DNA from: Fumia xinanensis
GTDB lineage: Bacteria > Bacillota > Clostridia > Oscillospirales > Ruminococcaceae
NCBI RefSeq assembly: GCF_014384905.1
Contig: NZ_JACRSV010000003.1
Coordinates: forward strand, 62,001-126,000
Reading direction: 5' to 3'
Length of the DNA: 64,000 nt
The translations under genes were made by a program, and so were the position numbers. Shown here in pieces: positions 8,360 through 15,419 of the stretch; position 1 is the first letter of the stretch; each line of letters starts with the position of its first letter. The notes below the pieces were generated by a model. That model searched no databases. It had not been told where the DNA came from and saw nothing but the letters and a program-made list of their open reading frames with translations.

Positions 8360-8449
8360 CTCCTTAAAGTTGTTTTAAAGTCAAAGATTTCACTGATTTT
8401 GTAAAACCTACTAGAGATATAAACCATTTTCCCTCTTTATAAATCCTAC

Positions 8450-8464
8450 TCCCACTCGACAAAT
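8450..8464 (+). mobile_element. attL: Left attachment site of the guaA-targeted tandem
   Basis: TCCCACTC (8450-8457) repeats the last bases of guaA at 23061-23068, in the same orientation. The overlapping ACTCGACAAAT (8454-8464) recurs at 15018-15028. This is what is expected for an integrase that recombines at the 3' end of guaA. The shared core is inferred by eye, so the exact crossover is unknown. The rest of the 307-base gap between purC and the DUF1835 gene (8360-8666) holds the purC leader and the left arm sites. Confidence 0.65.
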
Positions 8465-8560
8465 CCTATTATATGGGGCTGTATTTCCTATACTTTAACA
8501 GGCATAACATTCGCAAATTTGTTAATATTTTACCTGTTATTTTTGGCCGCTAATTTTCTT

Positions 8561-8578
8561 AGTATCAAAATAGTATCA
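8561..8578 (+). promoter_or_regulatory. Left integrase arm-type sites of element 1
   Basis: Two direct copies of AGTATCA, at 8561-8567 and 8572-8578, exactly 11 bases apart. The same pair in the same orientation and spacing occurs near the right end at 14933-14950. Such paired repeats near both ends are typical of arm sites bound by the N-terminal domain of Tn916-type integrases. Confidence 0.6.
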
Positions 8579-8666
8579 CAAAAAGCAGGAGAATACAACT
8601 ACCTTTTACACCGTTTCCCAGGCTATTCAGCAATAGAAAACACCCTGATATATCGGAAGTTCTCTT

Positions 8667-9617
8667 TTATTGCGCTCGACGCATTTCGTTCCGGTAGAAG
8701 CCGTCACCCTTGGACACTGTAATCAGTTCCCCTTGGGTTTCCATAGCTTGAATACGCTTGGCAATCCACCAGTCGCCGATACCCAATTGATACCGCCCCA
8801 ATACATCACCGATGAGATGTGCCACCCGGAAAATTCCATCAGGGATTTGGGCACGAATGAATGGATCGTAGAAATCCTCCCCTACACTGCGCAAACGGCC
8901 ATTGACAACAGCACGCAAGGGTGAATTTTCCTCTCGAAGCTGTGACCACTCCATAGCGATAGCTCTGCGGACATTTTTAGGGATTTCCCGCTCCAGCGGC
9001 AGATACGCCGCCCAGTCCCCCGGAGATAGTTCCCCCCAGTTCAAACAGGACTGCACCGTATTATCTTCCAGCGGCATCCACCGGGGCATCTCTAAAGCGG
9101 TCACGGGACAATCGCAGTCCCGCAGTTGCCAAAGCACATCATAAAATCCGCACAGGGAGTAAGGCGCATTGCTGTACCAAATGCGCACAGCCTCGCCATG
9201 TTTTCCGCCCTCCAAAAGCCGCTCTCTGTCCCGCTGGCGTTGTTCCCAAAGCATATCCCGCTGGGCATAATCGTCTGGGTCGCAATCTGGGAGTGGGAAA
9301 TCGCCCCCTAGCCAAGCGGTAAGCAAATCAAACCGGGCCTTCTCCACATCAGGGCCGCTTATGGGGCCGATGTCCAGCCCAACAGACGGGCATAGCACAT
9401 CTCCAGGATTGCCGCCCACAGGTCGTGCCCGGCGGTTCTCTTTCTCCCTCTGGGCCTTGAATTGGGCTATAGCTTGGTTTTTTTCTTCCTGCGTGGGTTC
9501 CTTCTCTCCCTCGCCGAAAATAACTCCAATCACCCCAACATCCCAACTGGACGACCCCCAATGCGTGGCCATCTTCAATGTCCCACATTCACTGTCGGAA
9601 AAAACTATTTGTAGCAT
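8667..9617 (-). CDS. DUF1835/DUF3658 domain protein (element 1 cargo)
   Basis: A 316-residue protein that opens with MLQIVFSDSECGTLKMA, typical of the DUF1835 domain (about residues 1-120). It ends in a DUF3658-like region with VLGRYQLGIGDWWIAKRIQAM. These domains occur together in many Firmicutes proteins of unknown function. The start ATG follows a CGGAG ribosome binding site, and a good promoter lies just upstream (9656-9684). It is the only obvious cargo of element 1 and the last gene on its minus strand. No catalytic residues can be assigned. Confidence 0.75.
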   Translation of the reverse strand: MLQIVFSDSECGTLKMATHWGSSSWDVGVIGVIFGEGEKEPTQEEKNQAIAQFKAQREKENRRARPVGGNPGDVLCPSVGLDIGPISGPDVEKARFDLLTAWLGGDFPLPDCDPDDYAQRDMLWEQRQRDRERLLEGGKHGEAVRIWYSNAPYSLCGFYDVLWQLRDCDCPVTALEMPRWMPLEDNTVQSCLNWGELSPGDWAAYLPLEREIPKNVRRAIAMEWSQLREENSPLRAVVNGRLRSVGEDFYDPFIRAQIPDGIFRVAHLIGDVLGRYQLGIGDWWIAKRIQAMETQGELITVSKGDGFYRNEMRRAQ

Positions 9618-9655
9618 GGTAAAAACTCCGTTTCCAATTCCTTTTTATCGCCCTT

Positions 9656-9684
9656 ATTATAGCAGTAAAATCACCCGCTGACAA
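9656..9684 (-). promoter_or_regulatory. Promoter of the DUF1835 gene
   Basis: On the minus strand TTGTCA and TATAAT are separated by 17 bases, about 40 bases before the gene. The cargo gene can therefore be expressed independently of the relaxase operon. Confidence 0.7.
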
Positions 9685-9722
9685 GTACAAAACGGGAGGG
9701 CACTCATTGGAGCGCCCTCCCA
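9685..9722 (-). terminator. Terminator after relaxase 1
   Basis: On the minus strand GGGAGGGCGCTC pairs with GAGTGCCCTCCC and runs into GTTTTG. It ends the long element 1 operon eight bases after the relaxase stop and abuts the DUF1835 promoter. Confidence 0.75.
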
Positions 9723-9729
9723 CTGTTCG

Positions 9730-10914
9730 TTACCTCGCCCCCCGGCTGAATTTCCGCTTTGCTTTCCTCTGCTCCCGCTCTTGCGCTTCCCTGCGCTTTG
9801 CGTCCTCTACAGCCCGTTCCACTTCTTCTGGGCCGAAAGCCCTCTTGACCCGCTCAAAGTCGGCAACTGTCCCCCGCAGGGCCTTGTTCTCCAACTTCGT
9901 TTCCTGCAAGCGGTCGGACAACCGCTCGTTTCCTTCCCTGGCCCGTCCATAGTCCCCCTGCAACCGCTCATACTTCCTCTTCAACTCGACATAGGCCCGG
10001 TACAGGGAACGCAGCACCTTGACGATCTGCGCCAACAGGGGCTTGGCTTTCTTCTCCCGGTAGGACTTGGCACTCTCCAGCGGCCCAGGCTCCGGCAATA
10101 TCCGCTCCGGGTCGTCGGAGAACTGCGCCGCCAACTGCTCCATGTTCCTCACAGCCGGGGCCAGCTCCTTTAGACGCTGCTCCTGCTGTTCCACCTGTCC
10201 CTGCTTCTTGGCCTTGACCGCCTCCAGCTCGGCAATCTCTTTCGCCCTCTGCTCCTTTTTGAAGTCCAGTACAGGCAGGTGCTTGTCATGGGTGCCCTTG
10301 TCCTCCCACTCAATACCATGGCGCTCCATCACAGCGGCAAGCTGTTCCTTTTCGGAGCGTACCCACTGGCTCCACTCCGTGTCGCCCCTGGTGCCGCCCT
10401 TAAAGCCCTGGGCCGCTAACGCCTGTTTGAGAGATACCCTTGTGTCCAGGCCCCGCTTGCTCCCCGTGGTGAACGGTACGAAGTCGATGTGCAGATGGGG
10501 CGTGGCCTCGTCCATGTGGAGGTGGGCGGAGAACACCCGGAGCTGGGGGTTGCGCTCCTGGAACCCTCTCATGTACTCGTCCAGCACCGCCGCCGCAAGC
10601 TGGCCGTCCTCGCCCTCGGCACTCATGTCGTCCTTGTTCCCCACTTGCAGGATGATTTCATGGAACGGCTTTTCCTGCTTGCTGGAACGTATCTTCTCAT
10701 AGTAGTCCTCAATCTTGCGGTCTGCCCTGGTCTGCTTGTCGTTGTACCGCTTGAGGGCCTCGTCAAACAGCTCATGGAAAACTGCCTTGATATTTTCGTG
10801 GCAGTAGGTTATATTCAAGTGGGAGCGTTCCGGGTCGGTGTTCTTGGCGTTGAACGCCCTGCTGTTGTGGTTCACCGAACCTTGCCCCATCATCGCACTA
10901 ATCGTCCTTTTCAA
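9730..10914 (-). CDS. MobV-family relaxase (Pre/Mob plasmid recombination enzyme), element 1
   Basis: A 394-residue relaxase that nicks oriT and pilots the strand during mobilization. The MobV signature lies at residues 131-147: H131, H133, E136, H140 and H142 in HLHMDEATPHLHIDFVP form the metal-binding triad region. The N-terminal ISAMMGQGSVNHNSR segment is also typical. The C-terminal third is a charged coiled coil. The start is a TTG eight bases after GAAAGGAGTG. It lies directly downstream of the oriT-like sequence and corresponds to the relaxase at 17747 in element 2, which is closely similar over the N-terminal 230 residues and divergent after that. Confidence 0.92.
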   Translation of the reverse strand: MKRTISAMMGQGSVNHNSRAFNAKNTDPERSHLNITYCHENIKAVFHELFDEALKRYNDKQTRADRKIEDYYEKIRSSKQEKPFHEIILQVGNKDDMSAEGEDGQLAAAVLDEYMRGFQERNPQLRVFSAHLHMDEATPHLHIDFVPFTTGSKRGLDTRVSLKQALAAQGFKGGTRGDTEWSQWVRSEKEQLAAVMERHGIEWEDKGTHDKHLPVLDFKKEQRAKEIAELEAVKAKKQGQVEQQEQRLKELAPAVRNMEQLAAQFSDDPERILPEPGPLESAKSYREKKAKPLLAQIVKVLRSLYRAYVELKRKYERLQGDYGRAREGNERLSDRLQETKLENKALRGTVADFERVKRAFGPEEVERAVEDAKRREAQEREQRKAKRKFSRGAR

Positions 10915-10950
10915 ATCAACACTCCTTTCGCCGCGCCAGCGGCGGCCTTT

Positions 10951-10986
10951 GTTACTTTCTGCGAAAGTAACGCAAAAGCACTTTTG
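10951..10986. other. oriT: Putative origin of transfer, element 1
   Basis: A perfect inverted repeat GTTACTTTC-TGC-GAAAGTAAC is followed by a second, CAAAAG-CA-CTTTTG. The whole 36-base stretch is identical to 18960-18995 in element 2, and both copies lie about 40 bases before a MobV relaxase gene. Identity across otherwise diverged flanks points to a binding or nicking site under selection. The nick position is not known. The rest of the gap up to 11270 is GC-rich and holds no supported gene. Confidence 0.6.
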
Positions 10987-11270
10987 ACGGCCTTGCGGCC
11001 ATCAAAAGCGCATTTGCGCCCTACGGGGTGGAGTGGGGGCGTTGCCCCCGCCGTCTGCGGACGGCTCCCCCAGCAGGGCCGCCCTTTGAAAAGGGCACCC
11101 TGCACCCCGCCTAAACTTTGACACTCGCCGTTGGGCAGGGGGAAAGGCACAGCCTTTCCCCCTCCCGGCCAGTGTTCTCCGTGGGCCAAAAGTCAAGGGG
11201 TTCGGGTTGTATTGCCTTGCGGCAATCTCCACCCCCAGGTATGGCCCCTTGACTTTTGGCCCCGCTCCCC

Positions 11271-11352
11271 GTGACGGCCGTGACGACCGTGACGATGTTT
11301 TACACACCGCCCCCGCTCTCAAAAAAGCCGTCACAGCCGTCACGGTCGTCAC
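11271..11352. repeat. Mirrored 9-bp iterons, element 1
   Basis: Three GTGACG units at 11271, 11280 and 11289 (9-base period) face three CGTCAC units at 11329, 11338 and 11347, leaving about 35 bases in the middle. The right arm overlaps the end of the RepA-like ATPase gene. Element 2 has the same layout at 19105-19187. This could be a replication-initiator binding array or a large hairpin that ends the repA transcript. Confidence 0.65.
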
Positions 11353-12509
11353 GCCTGGGGCGGTTCCAGGGTGAGGGTGATACTTCTCCCGGCGTGGCTT
11401 CTGCTGTTCTCATAGCGGATATGGTACTCCGCCGCCAGCCTCCCGGCCCGGATATTCAGCCGCATAGCCAGGGCGTTGGGCTTCATGTCGGTCTGGATAG
11501 CCGCCGCCAGCTCCGTGGCGGTGCCGCCCCAGGCGGGCCTGTCTGCTGTCACAAGGGCGGCAACGGCCTCCAATACCGGGTCAGGCGGTTCCACCCACGG
11601 CTCCGTTTCCAGCCGCTCCAGCTCCCACACAAGGCGCTCCTTGTCCTTGGTGAGATACATCCGCTGGTCTTGCTGGTCACGCCCGGCCACGTCCAGAATG
11701 GCGCTGCCGTCCGTCCGCTTCTCCTTTTGAAGAAGAAAGGCCCCGTCCGCAGCTCCCAACAGGCCGTTGGTGCCGGAAATCATATCAAACTTATCGTCTG
11801 CCTGTTGCTTTCGGGTGTGGTGTACCAGCAGGAGGCATATACCGCAATCGTCAGCAAGGCGTTTCAGCTTGCCCACCACCTCGTAGTCGTTGGCATAGCT
11901 GTACTTGTCCCCGCCGACCTCCCGGACTTTCTGGAGGGTGTCAATGATAATCAGTTTAGTGTCGGGGTGCTGACGGACGAATTTCTTTAGCTGTTCCTCC
12001 AGGCCCAGGCCGAGCTGTTTGGCGTAGATCGCAAAGAGCAGGTCGTTGGTGCCGTCCATGCCGAACATCCGATACAGCCGCCCCTGCAAGCGGCGGTGGT
12101 CGTCCTCCAACGCCAGATAGAGGACGGTGCCCTTGTGGACGGGGTAGCCCCACAGGGGGAGGCCCATGCTCACATGGTAGGCAAGCTGGGCCATCAGGAA
12201 TGACTTGCCCACCTTGGGCGCTCCCGCAAAGAGGTACGTCCCAGGATAGAGCAGACCGTCAATGATTGGCGGTCTGCTCTGGTAGACATTCTGGTAAAGC
12301 TCGTTCATGGAAACCGTGTGGAGGTAGGCCGGGTCGCTTGTCCGTTGAAGCTCCCGAAGAATATCCTCCATACTTTCATCCTGGGGGTTGTTTTCGGTAG
12401 CCGCTTCTGATATACTGGCCGTGGTACATATTTTTGAATTGGGCTGTTCCCCGTCTGCGCCAACAGACGGAACCGGGACAGTCCTTTTCGTTTCTCTGGA
12501 ATCCATCAA
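11349..12509 (-). CDS. RepA-like RecA-fold ATPase/helicase, element 1
   Basis: A 386-residue AAA_25/RepA-type ATPase. Walker A is GAPKVGKS (about residues 96-103), the ALEDDHRRLQGR segment follows, Walker B is LIIIDTLQKVRE, and a LLLVHHTRK sensor motif comes next. Relatives act as hexameric replicative helicases in plasmids and mobile elements, so a role in replicating the excised or transferred circle is likely. Start is a TTG (12509) nine bases after AAGGAGG, or the ATG that follows it. It lies four bases after the RHH gene and ends inside the iterons. Confidence 0.82.
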   Translation of the reverse strand: MMDSRETKRTVPVPSVGADGEQPNSKICTTASISEAATENNPQDESMEDILRELQRTSDPAYLHTVSMNELYQNVYQSRPPIIDGLLYPGTYLFAGAPKVGKSFLMAQLAYHVSMGLPLWGYPVHKGTVLYLALEDDHRRLQGRLYRMFGMDGTNDLLFAIYAKQLGLGLEEQLKKFVRQHPDTKLIIIDTLQKVREVGGDKYSYANDYEVVGKLKRLADDCGICLLLVHHTRKQQADDKFDMISGTNGLLGAADGAFLLQKEKRTDGSAILDVAGRDQQDQRMYLTKDKERLVWELERLETEPWVEPPDPVLEAVAALVTADRPAWGGTATELAAAIQTDMKPNALAMRLNIRAGRLAAEYHIRYENSRSHAGRSITLTLEPPQA

Positions 12510-12513
12510 TCTA

Positions 12514-12834
12514 TCAATCCTCCTTCATGCCGTCCAGCGTCACGGTGATAAGGCGGATGGTGGCAAGAAGTTCATCATCCACCCCATCCCCGGCCTCCAT
12601 GCGCCGCAGCTCCCCCAGGACGGCGGCGAGCTGGTCGCGCAGGGCTTTGTAGACCCTGGGATTGCCCTGCACCACAATGTCCCGGTTCAGCAGCCGCCGG
12701 GTGATGTAGTCCTGCTTGGTCAGCCCGGACAGGCGCACATAGGTGTCCAATAAATCGGCCTCCTCCGGCGACAGCCTGAACGCCACCTGACGATTTCTCC
12801 AACGGTTGTAGTTGTCGAGATTTTTCGCAGACAT
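12514..12834 (-). CDS. Ribbon-helix-helix mobilization accessory protein (MobC-like), element 1
   Basis: A 106-residue protein with an N-terminal ribbon-helix-helix signature (NRQVAFRLSPEEADLLDTYVRLSGLTKQDYITRRLL), followed by a helical segment. Such proteins bind oriT and help the relaxase, or act as plasmid-type regulators. It starts directly after the integrase stop and four bases ahead of repA, so integration, mobilization and replication genes share one transcript. The equivalent in element 2 is encoded at 20316. Confidence 0.75.
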   Translation of the reverse strand: MSAKNLDNYNRWRNRQVAFRLSPEEADLLDTYVRLSGLTKQDYITRRLLNRDIVVQGNPRVYKALRDQLAAVLGELRRMEAGDGVDDELLATIRLITVTLDGMKED

Positions 12835-12837
12835 GAT

Positions 12838-13914
12838 TTAAGCCCCCTTTCGCTCCATGTTCAGCTTGTCCGCCATCTCCGCCTGCCGGGTGGGGAACAG
12901 GTGAGCGTAGCGGTAGGTGATGTCGATACTCTCATGCCCCACCCGGTCAGCGATTGCCAGGGCGGTAAAGCCCATGTCAATCAGCAGGGAAATGTGGCTG
13001 TGTCTCAAGTCGTGAATCCTGATCCGCTTGACCCCGGCCTCTTTCGCTCCCCTGTCCATCTCCCGGTGAAGATAGGATTTCGTCACCGTGAAAATGCGGT
13101 CTGTCGGCTCCACGGCGTACAGGCTCTTGATGTAGTCCTCCATTTCTTCACAGAGGAAAGCTGGCATTTGAATGACCCTGTTGCTCTTGGCCGTCTTGGG
13201 GTCGGTGATAACGTCCTGCCCTTTGATACGCTGGTAGGATTTCGAGATAGAAACCGTCTGCTTCTCAAAGTCGAAGTCCGCCGGGGTGAGGGCCAGCAGC
13301 TCCCCCTCCCGAATACCGCACCAGTAGAGCATTTCAAAGGCGTAGTAGGAAAGAGGCTTGTCCATCATAGCGTCAGCGAATTTCAGATACTCCGCTTTCG
13401 TCCAGAACAGCATTTCCCGGCCCTTGGCCTTGCCCATGTTGCCCACCTGGGCGGCGGGGTTGGCTTTCAGATTGTAGTGCTTCACCGCATGATTGAAAAC
13501 GGCGCTCAACTGATTGTGGAGCGTTTTCAGGTACACGGGGGAATAGGGCTTGCCATTCTTGTCCCGGTAGTTCAGCATTTCGCTCTGCCACGCCATGACC
13601 TCCTTGGAATGGATTTCGCTCATTTTCCGCTTTCCAAAGTAGGGCACCAGCTTTTTGTAGAGGATATGCTCTTTCGTCCCCCAGGTGTTTTCCTTGATAC
13701 GGCCTTTCATGTCCGCAGCGTAGAGCGCCACGAAGCTCTCAAAGGTCATATCCAGGTCGGCGGTCTGCTGTTGCAGGAACGTCCGTTCCCACTCCAGCGC
13801 CTCCCGCTTGGTCTTGAAGCCCCGCTTCATCTTCTTTTCCTTTTTCCCTGTCCAGTTCTCAAAGTAAAAGGACGCATACCATGTTCCCTTGGCCTTGTCT
13901 TTATACGCTGGCAT
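12838..13914 (-). CDS. int: Tyrosine recombinase integrase, element 1
   Basis: A 358-residue phage/Tn916-type integrase. Residues 1-50 form the arm-binding domain, followed by a SAM-like core-binding domain (about 55-155) and the catalytic domain. Catalytic residues can be read: R202 (GIREGELL), H301 and R304 (HDLRHSH), H327 (GHES) and nucleophile Y336 (YRYAHLF). Its placement fits integration at the guaA 3' end. The paired AGTATCA repeats at both ends of the element are candidate arm sites. It is closely related to, but clearly distinct from, the integrase at 20641. Confidence 0.95.
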   Translation of the reverse strand: MPAYKDKAKGTWYASFYFENWTGKKEKKMKRGFKTKREALEWERTFLQQQTADLDMTFESFVALYAADMKGRIKENTWGTKEHILYKKLVPYFGKRKMSEIHSKEVMAWQSEMLNYRDKNGKPYSPVYLKTLHNQLSAVFNHAVKHYNLKANPAAQVGNMGKAKGREMLFWTKAEYLKFADAMMDKPLSYYAFEMLYWCGIREGELLALTPADFDFEKQTVSISKSYQRIKGQDVITDPKTAKSNRVIQMPAFLCEEMEDYIKSLYAVEPTDRIFTVTKSYLHREMDRGAKEAGVKRIRIHDLRHSHISLLIDMGFTALAIADRVGHESIDITYRYAHLFPTRQAEMADKLNMERKGA

Positions 13915-13926
13915 TTTCTTCCCTCC

Positions 13927-14115
13927 TTACTGATTTTCCCGCAGTCCATAGAACTTTTCCTCGAAGTAGCGTCTGCTCACCCGTCCGGGGATGGTGAGGA
14001 AACCCTTCTGCTTCAGCTCCTCGTTCATCTCCCGCACCAGCTTGTAGGCGTAGGGCTTGGAGATACCCAGCGCCCCGGCCACTTCCTCGGCCCGTACAAA
14101 CAGCTCTTTGCTCAA
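13927..14115 (-). CDS. xis: Excisionase-like small HTH protein, element 1
   Basis: A 62-residue winged-helix protein whose helix ALGISKPYAYKLVREMN and following wing (GFLTIPGRVSRRYFEE) match the excisionases found next to Tn916-type integrases. I set the start at the TTG at 14115, because an excellent AAGGAGGT lies seven bases upstream and the length then equals that of the element 2 homologue. A longer frame from 14163 has no ribosome binding site. It precedes the integrase by 12 bases. Confidence 0.8.
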   Translation of the reverse strand: MSKELFVRAEEVAGALGISKPYAYKLVREMNEELKQKGFLTIPGRVSRRYFEEKFYGLRENQ

Positions 14116-14138
14116 GTGCAACACCTCCTTATTCGTTG

Positions 14139-14223
14139 TTCGCAAAATTGTTAATGCTGACATCCTTATTATACATTCGCATGGTTGTTAATGTCAAGAG
14201 TTTATTTCGCAATTTTGTTAATT
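14139..14223. promoter_or_regulatory. Three operator-like direct repeats between xis and the XRE gene
   Basis: TTCGCANNNTTGTTAAT occurs at 14139-14156, 14176-14193 and 14206-14223, all in one orientation. They fill the divergent promoter region between xis and the XRE regulator and are the natural binding sites for that regulator. Confidence 0.6.
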
Positions 14224-14229
14224 TTCTTC

Positions 14230-14258
14230 TTGCATATTTCGCTTATTTGCGCTATACT
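14230..14258 (+). promoter_or_regulatory. Promoter of XRE regulator 1
   Basis: TTGCAT (14230-14235) and TATACT (14253-14258) with a 17-base spacer, immediately after the operator repeats. Confidence 0.7.
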
Positions 14259-14280
14259 ATTTTCAAAGGCGGTGGAACAT

Positions 14281-14838
14281 ATGACAGTAGGAGAAAAAAT
14301 CAAGAAAATCCGCACATTTCGGGGTATGACGCAAAAGGAATTGGGGCTGGCTATCGGCTTTGAGGAAAAGGGAGCGGACAACCGTATTGCCCAGTACGAA
14401 ACGAACTACCGTGTGCCCAAGAGGGAACTGCTGGACAAGATTGCCCAGGCCCTGCGGGTAGACCGTCAGAACTTCTATACGGTTCAACCTGGCTGTGCCG
14501 AGGACTTCATGCGGACGTTTTTCTGGCTGGACGAGGACAGCCCCGGCTCCATCCGCCTGTTTCAGCTTGTCCGCAACCCCGGCAAGATAGGGGCCTCCGA
14601 TGATACCGCCGTCCGCTACAACGACACGGACGATTGGCCCGCTCAACCTCCCGTGGGTATCTACTTCAACTATGGCCTCGTTGATGATTTCATGCGGGAA
14701 TGGCTTTTGCGCCAGCAGGAGCTACACGCCGGGGAGATTACCAGGGAAGAATACTTTGAATGGAAAATCAACTGGCCGAGTACCTGCGATGACGGGAAAG
14801 AATCGAAATACTATGTACCCTGGAGAAAAGAAAAATAG
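14281..14838 (+). CDS. XRE-family transcriptional regulator, element 1
   Basis: A 185-residue regulator with an N-terminal XRE helix-turn-helix (IKKIRTFRGMTQKELGLAIGF...RIAQYETNYRVPK). The C-terminal domain is unassigned and ends in a basic tail. The start is the ATG at 14281 behind AAAGGCGGTGG; upstream codons would add an implausible hydrophobic leader that overlaps the promoter. It faces away from xis-int and probably represses that operon through the three direct repeats. A regulator of the same type and position occurs in element 2. Confidence 0.85.
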   Translation: MTVGEKIKKIRTFRGMTQKELGLAIGFEEKGADNRIAQYETNYRVPKRELLDKIAQALRVDRQNFYTVQPGCAEDFMRTFFWLDEDSPGSIRLFQLVRNPGKIGASDDTAVRYNDTDDWPAQPPVGIYFNYGLVDDFMREWLLRQQELHAGEITREEYFEWKINWPSTCDDGKESKYYVPWRKEK

Positions 14839-14893
14839 GGCAAGCAAAACCGCCCTGCTGAATTTGTCGTTCAGCAGGGCGGTTCGCTTGCCC
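14838..14893 (+). terminator. Long hairpin after XRE regulator 1
   Basis: An outer stem GGGCAAGC/GCTTGCCC encloses a 13-bp inner stem CCGCCCTGCTGAA/TTCAGCAGGGCGG. There is no long T tract, but the stability and position point to a transcription barrier near the element's right end. Confidence 0.6.
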
Positions 14894-14932
14894 TTTGCAA
14901 TCATTCTCTTGTGTGACCGGGTTGAAATGAAT

Positions 14933-14950
14933 AGTATCAAACCAGTATCA
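14933..14950 (+). promoter_or_regulatory. Right integrase arm-type sites of element 1
   Basis: AGTATCA at 14933-14939 and 14944-14950, an 11-base step in direct orientation, matching the left pair at 8561-8578. They lie 70-85 bases from the element junction. Confidence 0.6.
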
Positions 14951-15013
14951 CAAGGCAAAGTGACAGGTCAAAAACCCTGTATTCATGCGGGTTTGCGCCG
15001 TTTTAACGGTCAT

Positions 15014-15028
15014 TCGAACTCGACAAAT
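15014..15028 (+). mobile_element. Internal att junction between elements 1 and 2
   Basis: CGAACTCGACAAATAC contains ACTCGACAAAT (15018-15028), identical to the left end at 8454-8464, with CTA following in both. It marks where the right end of element 1 meets the left end of element 2. Only ACTC of the TCCCACTC core is kept. Confidence 0.6.
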
Positions 15029-15121
15029 ACTAATCAATTTTGTTTAATGATTATTCTCTGCCGTGTTCGTAGTTCTTTTGATTATTTGATGTATCCATAT
15101 TATCCTGCCTATATGAGCTAA

Positions 15122-15139
15122 TGTTATCATTTTGTTATC
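15122..15139 (+). promoter_or_regulatory. Left integrase arm-type sites of element 2
   Basis: TGTTATC at 15122-15128 and 15133-15139, direct copies 11 bases apart. The spacing is the same as in element 1 but the sequence differs, consistent with a diverged integrase arm domain. Confidence 0.6.
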
Positions 15140-15237
15140 GGCATTGATAACACTCGCTCTGCAACTGCGGATAATAGCAATATGTTCCGACTCAAATTAT
15201 AAGCGATTTTGCTTAGAAAATCAAGATGTCTGAACAA

Positions 15238-15417
15238 TTATCCATCCACTTTTTTGCATACGGATACGGTCATATCCCTCACATTGATTAAAGTTTCGTG
15301 CTTACACTTAGGACAATAGAGCGGAAAATTTTTAATGACCGTATCTTTTCTAATTTTATCACGAGTTTTATTGCCGCAAACGGGGCATTTTACCCATTCT
15401 GTTTTTTCCTTTTCCAC
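15238..15417 (-). CDS. Cysteine-rich KTR-type zinc-ribbon protein
   Basis: A 59-residue protein translated from a GTG at 15417. It reads CPVCGNKTRDKIRKDTVIKN, then LYCPKCKHETLINV and a final VCKKVDG. The two CxxC knuckles and the NKTR segment identify the cysteine-rich KTR family, small zinc-ribbon proteins often found at the ends of Firmicutes conjugative elements. Its function is unknown. It starts three bases after the thioredoxin stop and so belongs to the same transcript. Confidence 0.8.
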   Translation of the reverse strand: MEKEKTEWVKCPVCGNKTRDKIRKDTVIKNFPLYCPKCKHETLINVRDMTVSVCKKVDG

Positions 15418-15419
15418 TT

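Larger units (their letters stand above)
8454..15017. mobile_element. Integrative mobilizable element 1 (guaA-targeting)
   Basis: An approximately 6.6-kb GC-rich element whose minus strand encodes, in transcription order, xis, tyrosine integrase, RHH mobilization protein, RepA-like ATPase, MobV relaxase and a DUF1835 protein. A divergent XRE repressor lies on the plus strand. It has its own relaxase and oriT-like sequence but no type IV secretion genes, so it should be mobilised in trans. Its gene order matches element 2 gene for gene, but it is visibly more GC-rich, which suggests a separate origin. Confidence 0.85.

Noticed and set aside
10911..11352. Overlapping open frames in the GC-rich gap between repA and the relaxase of element 1
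   Set aside because: They cover the oriT-like repeat and the iterons, have Gly/Pro/Arg-rich low-complexity translation and no ribosome binding site. Element 2 lacks equivalents.
12901..14154. A 417-codon open frame on the plus strand
   Set aside because: It runs antisense through integrase 1 in GC-rich DNA, has no ribosome binding site, and the minus strand encodes clear catalytic motifs.
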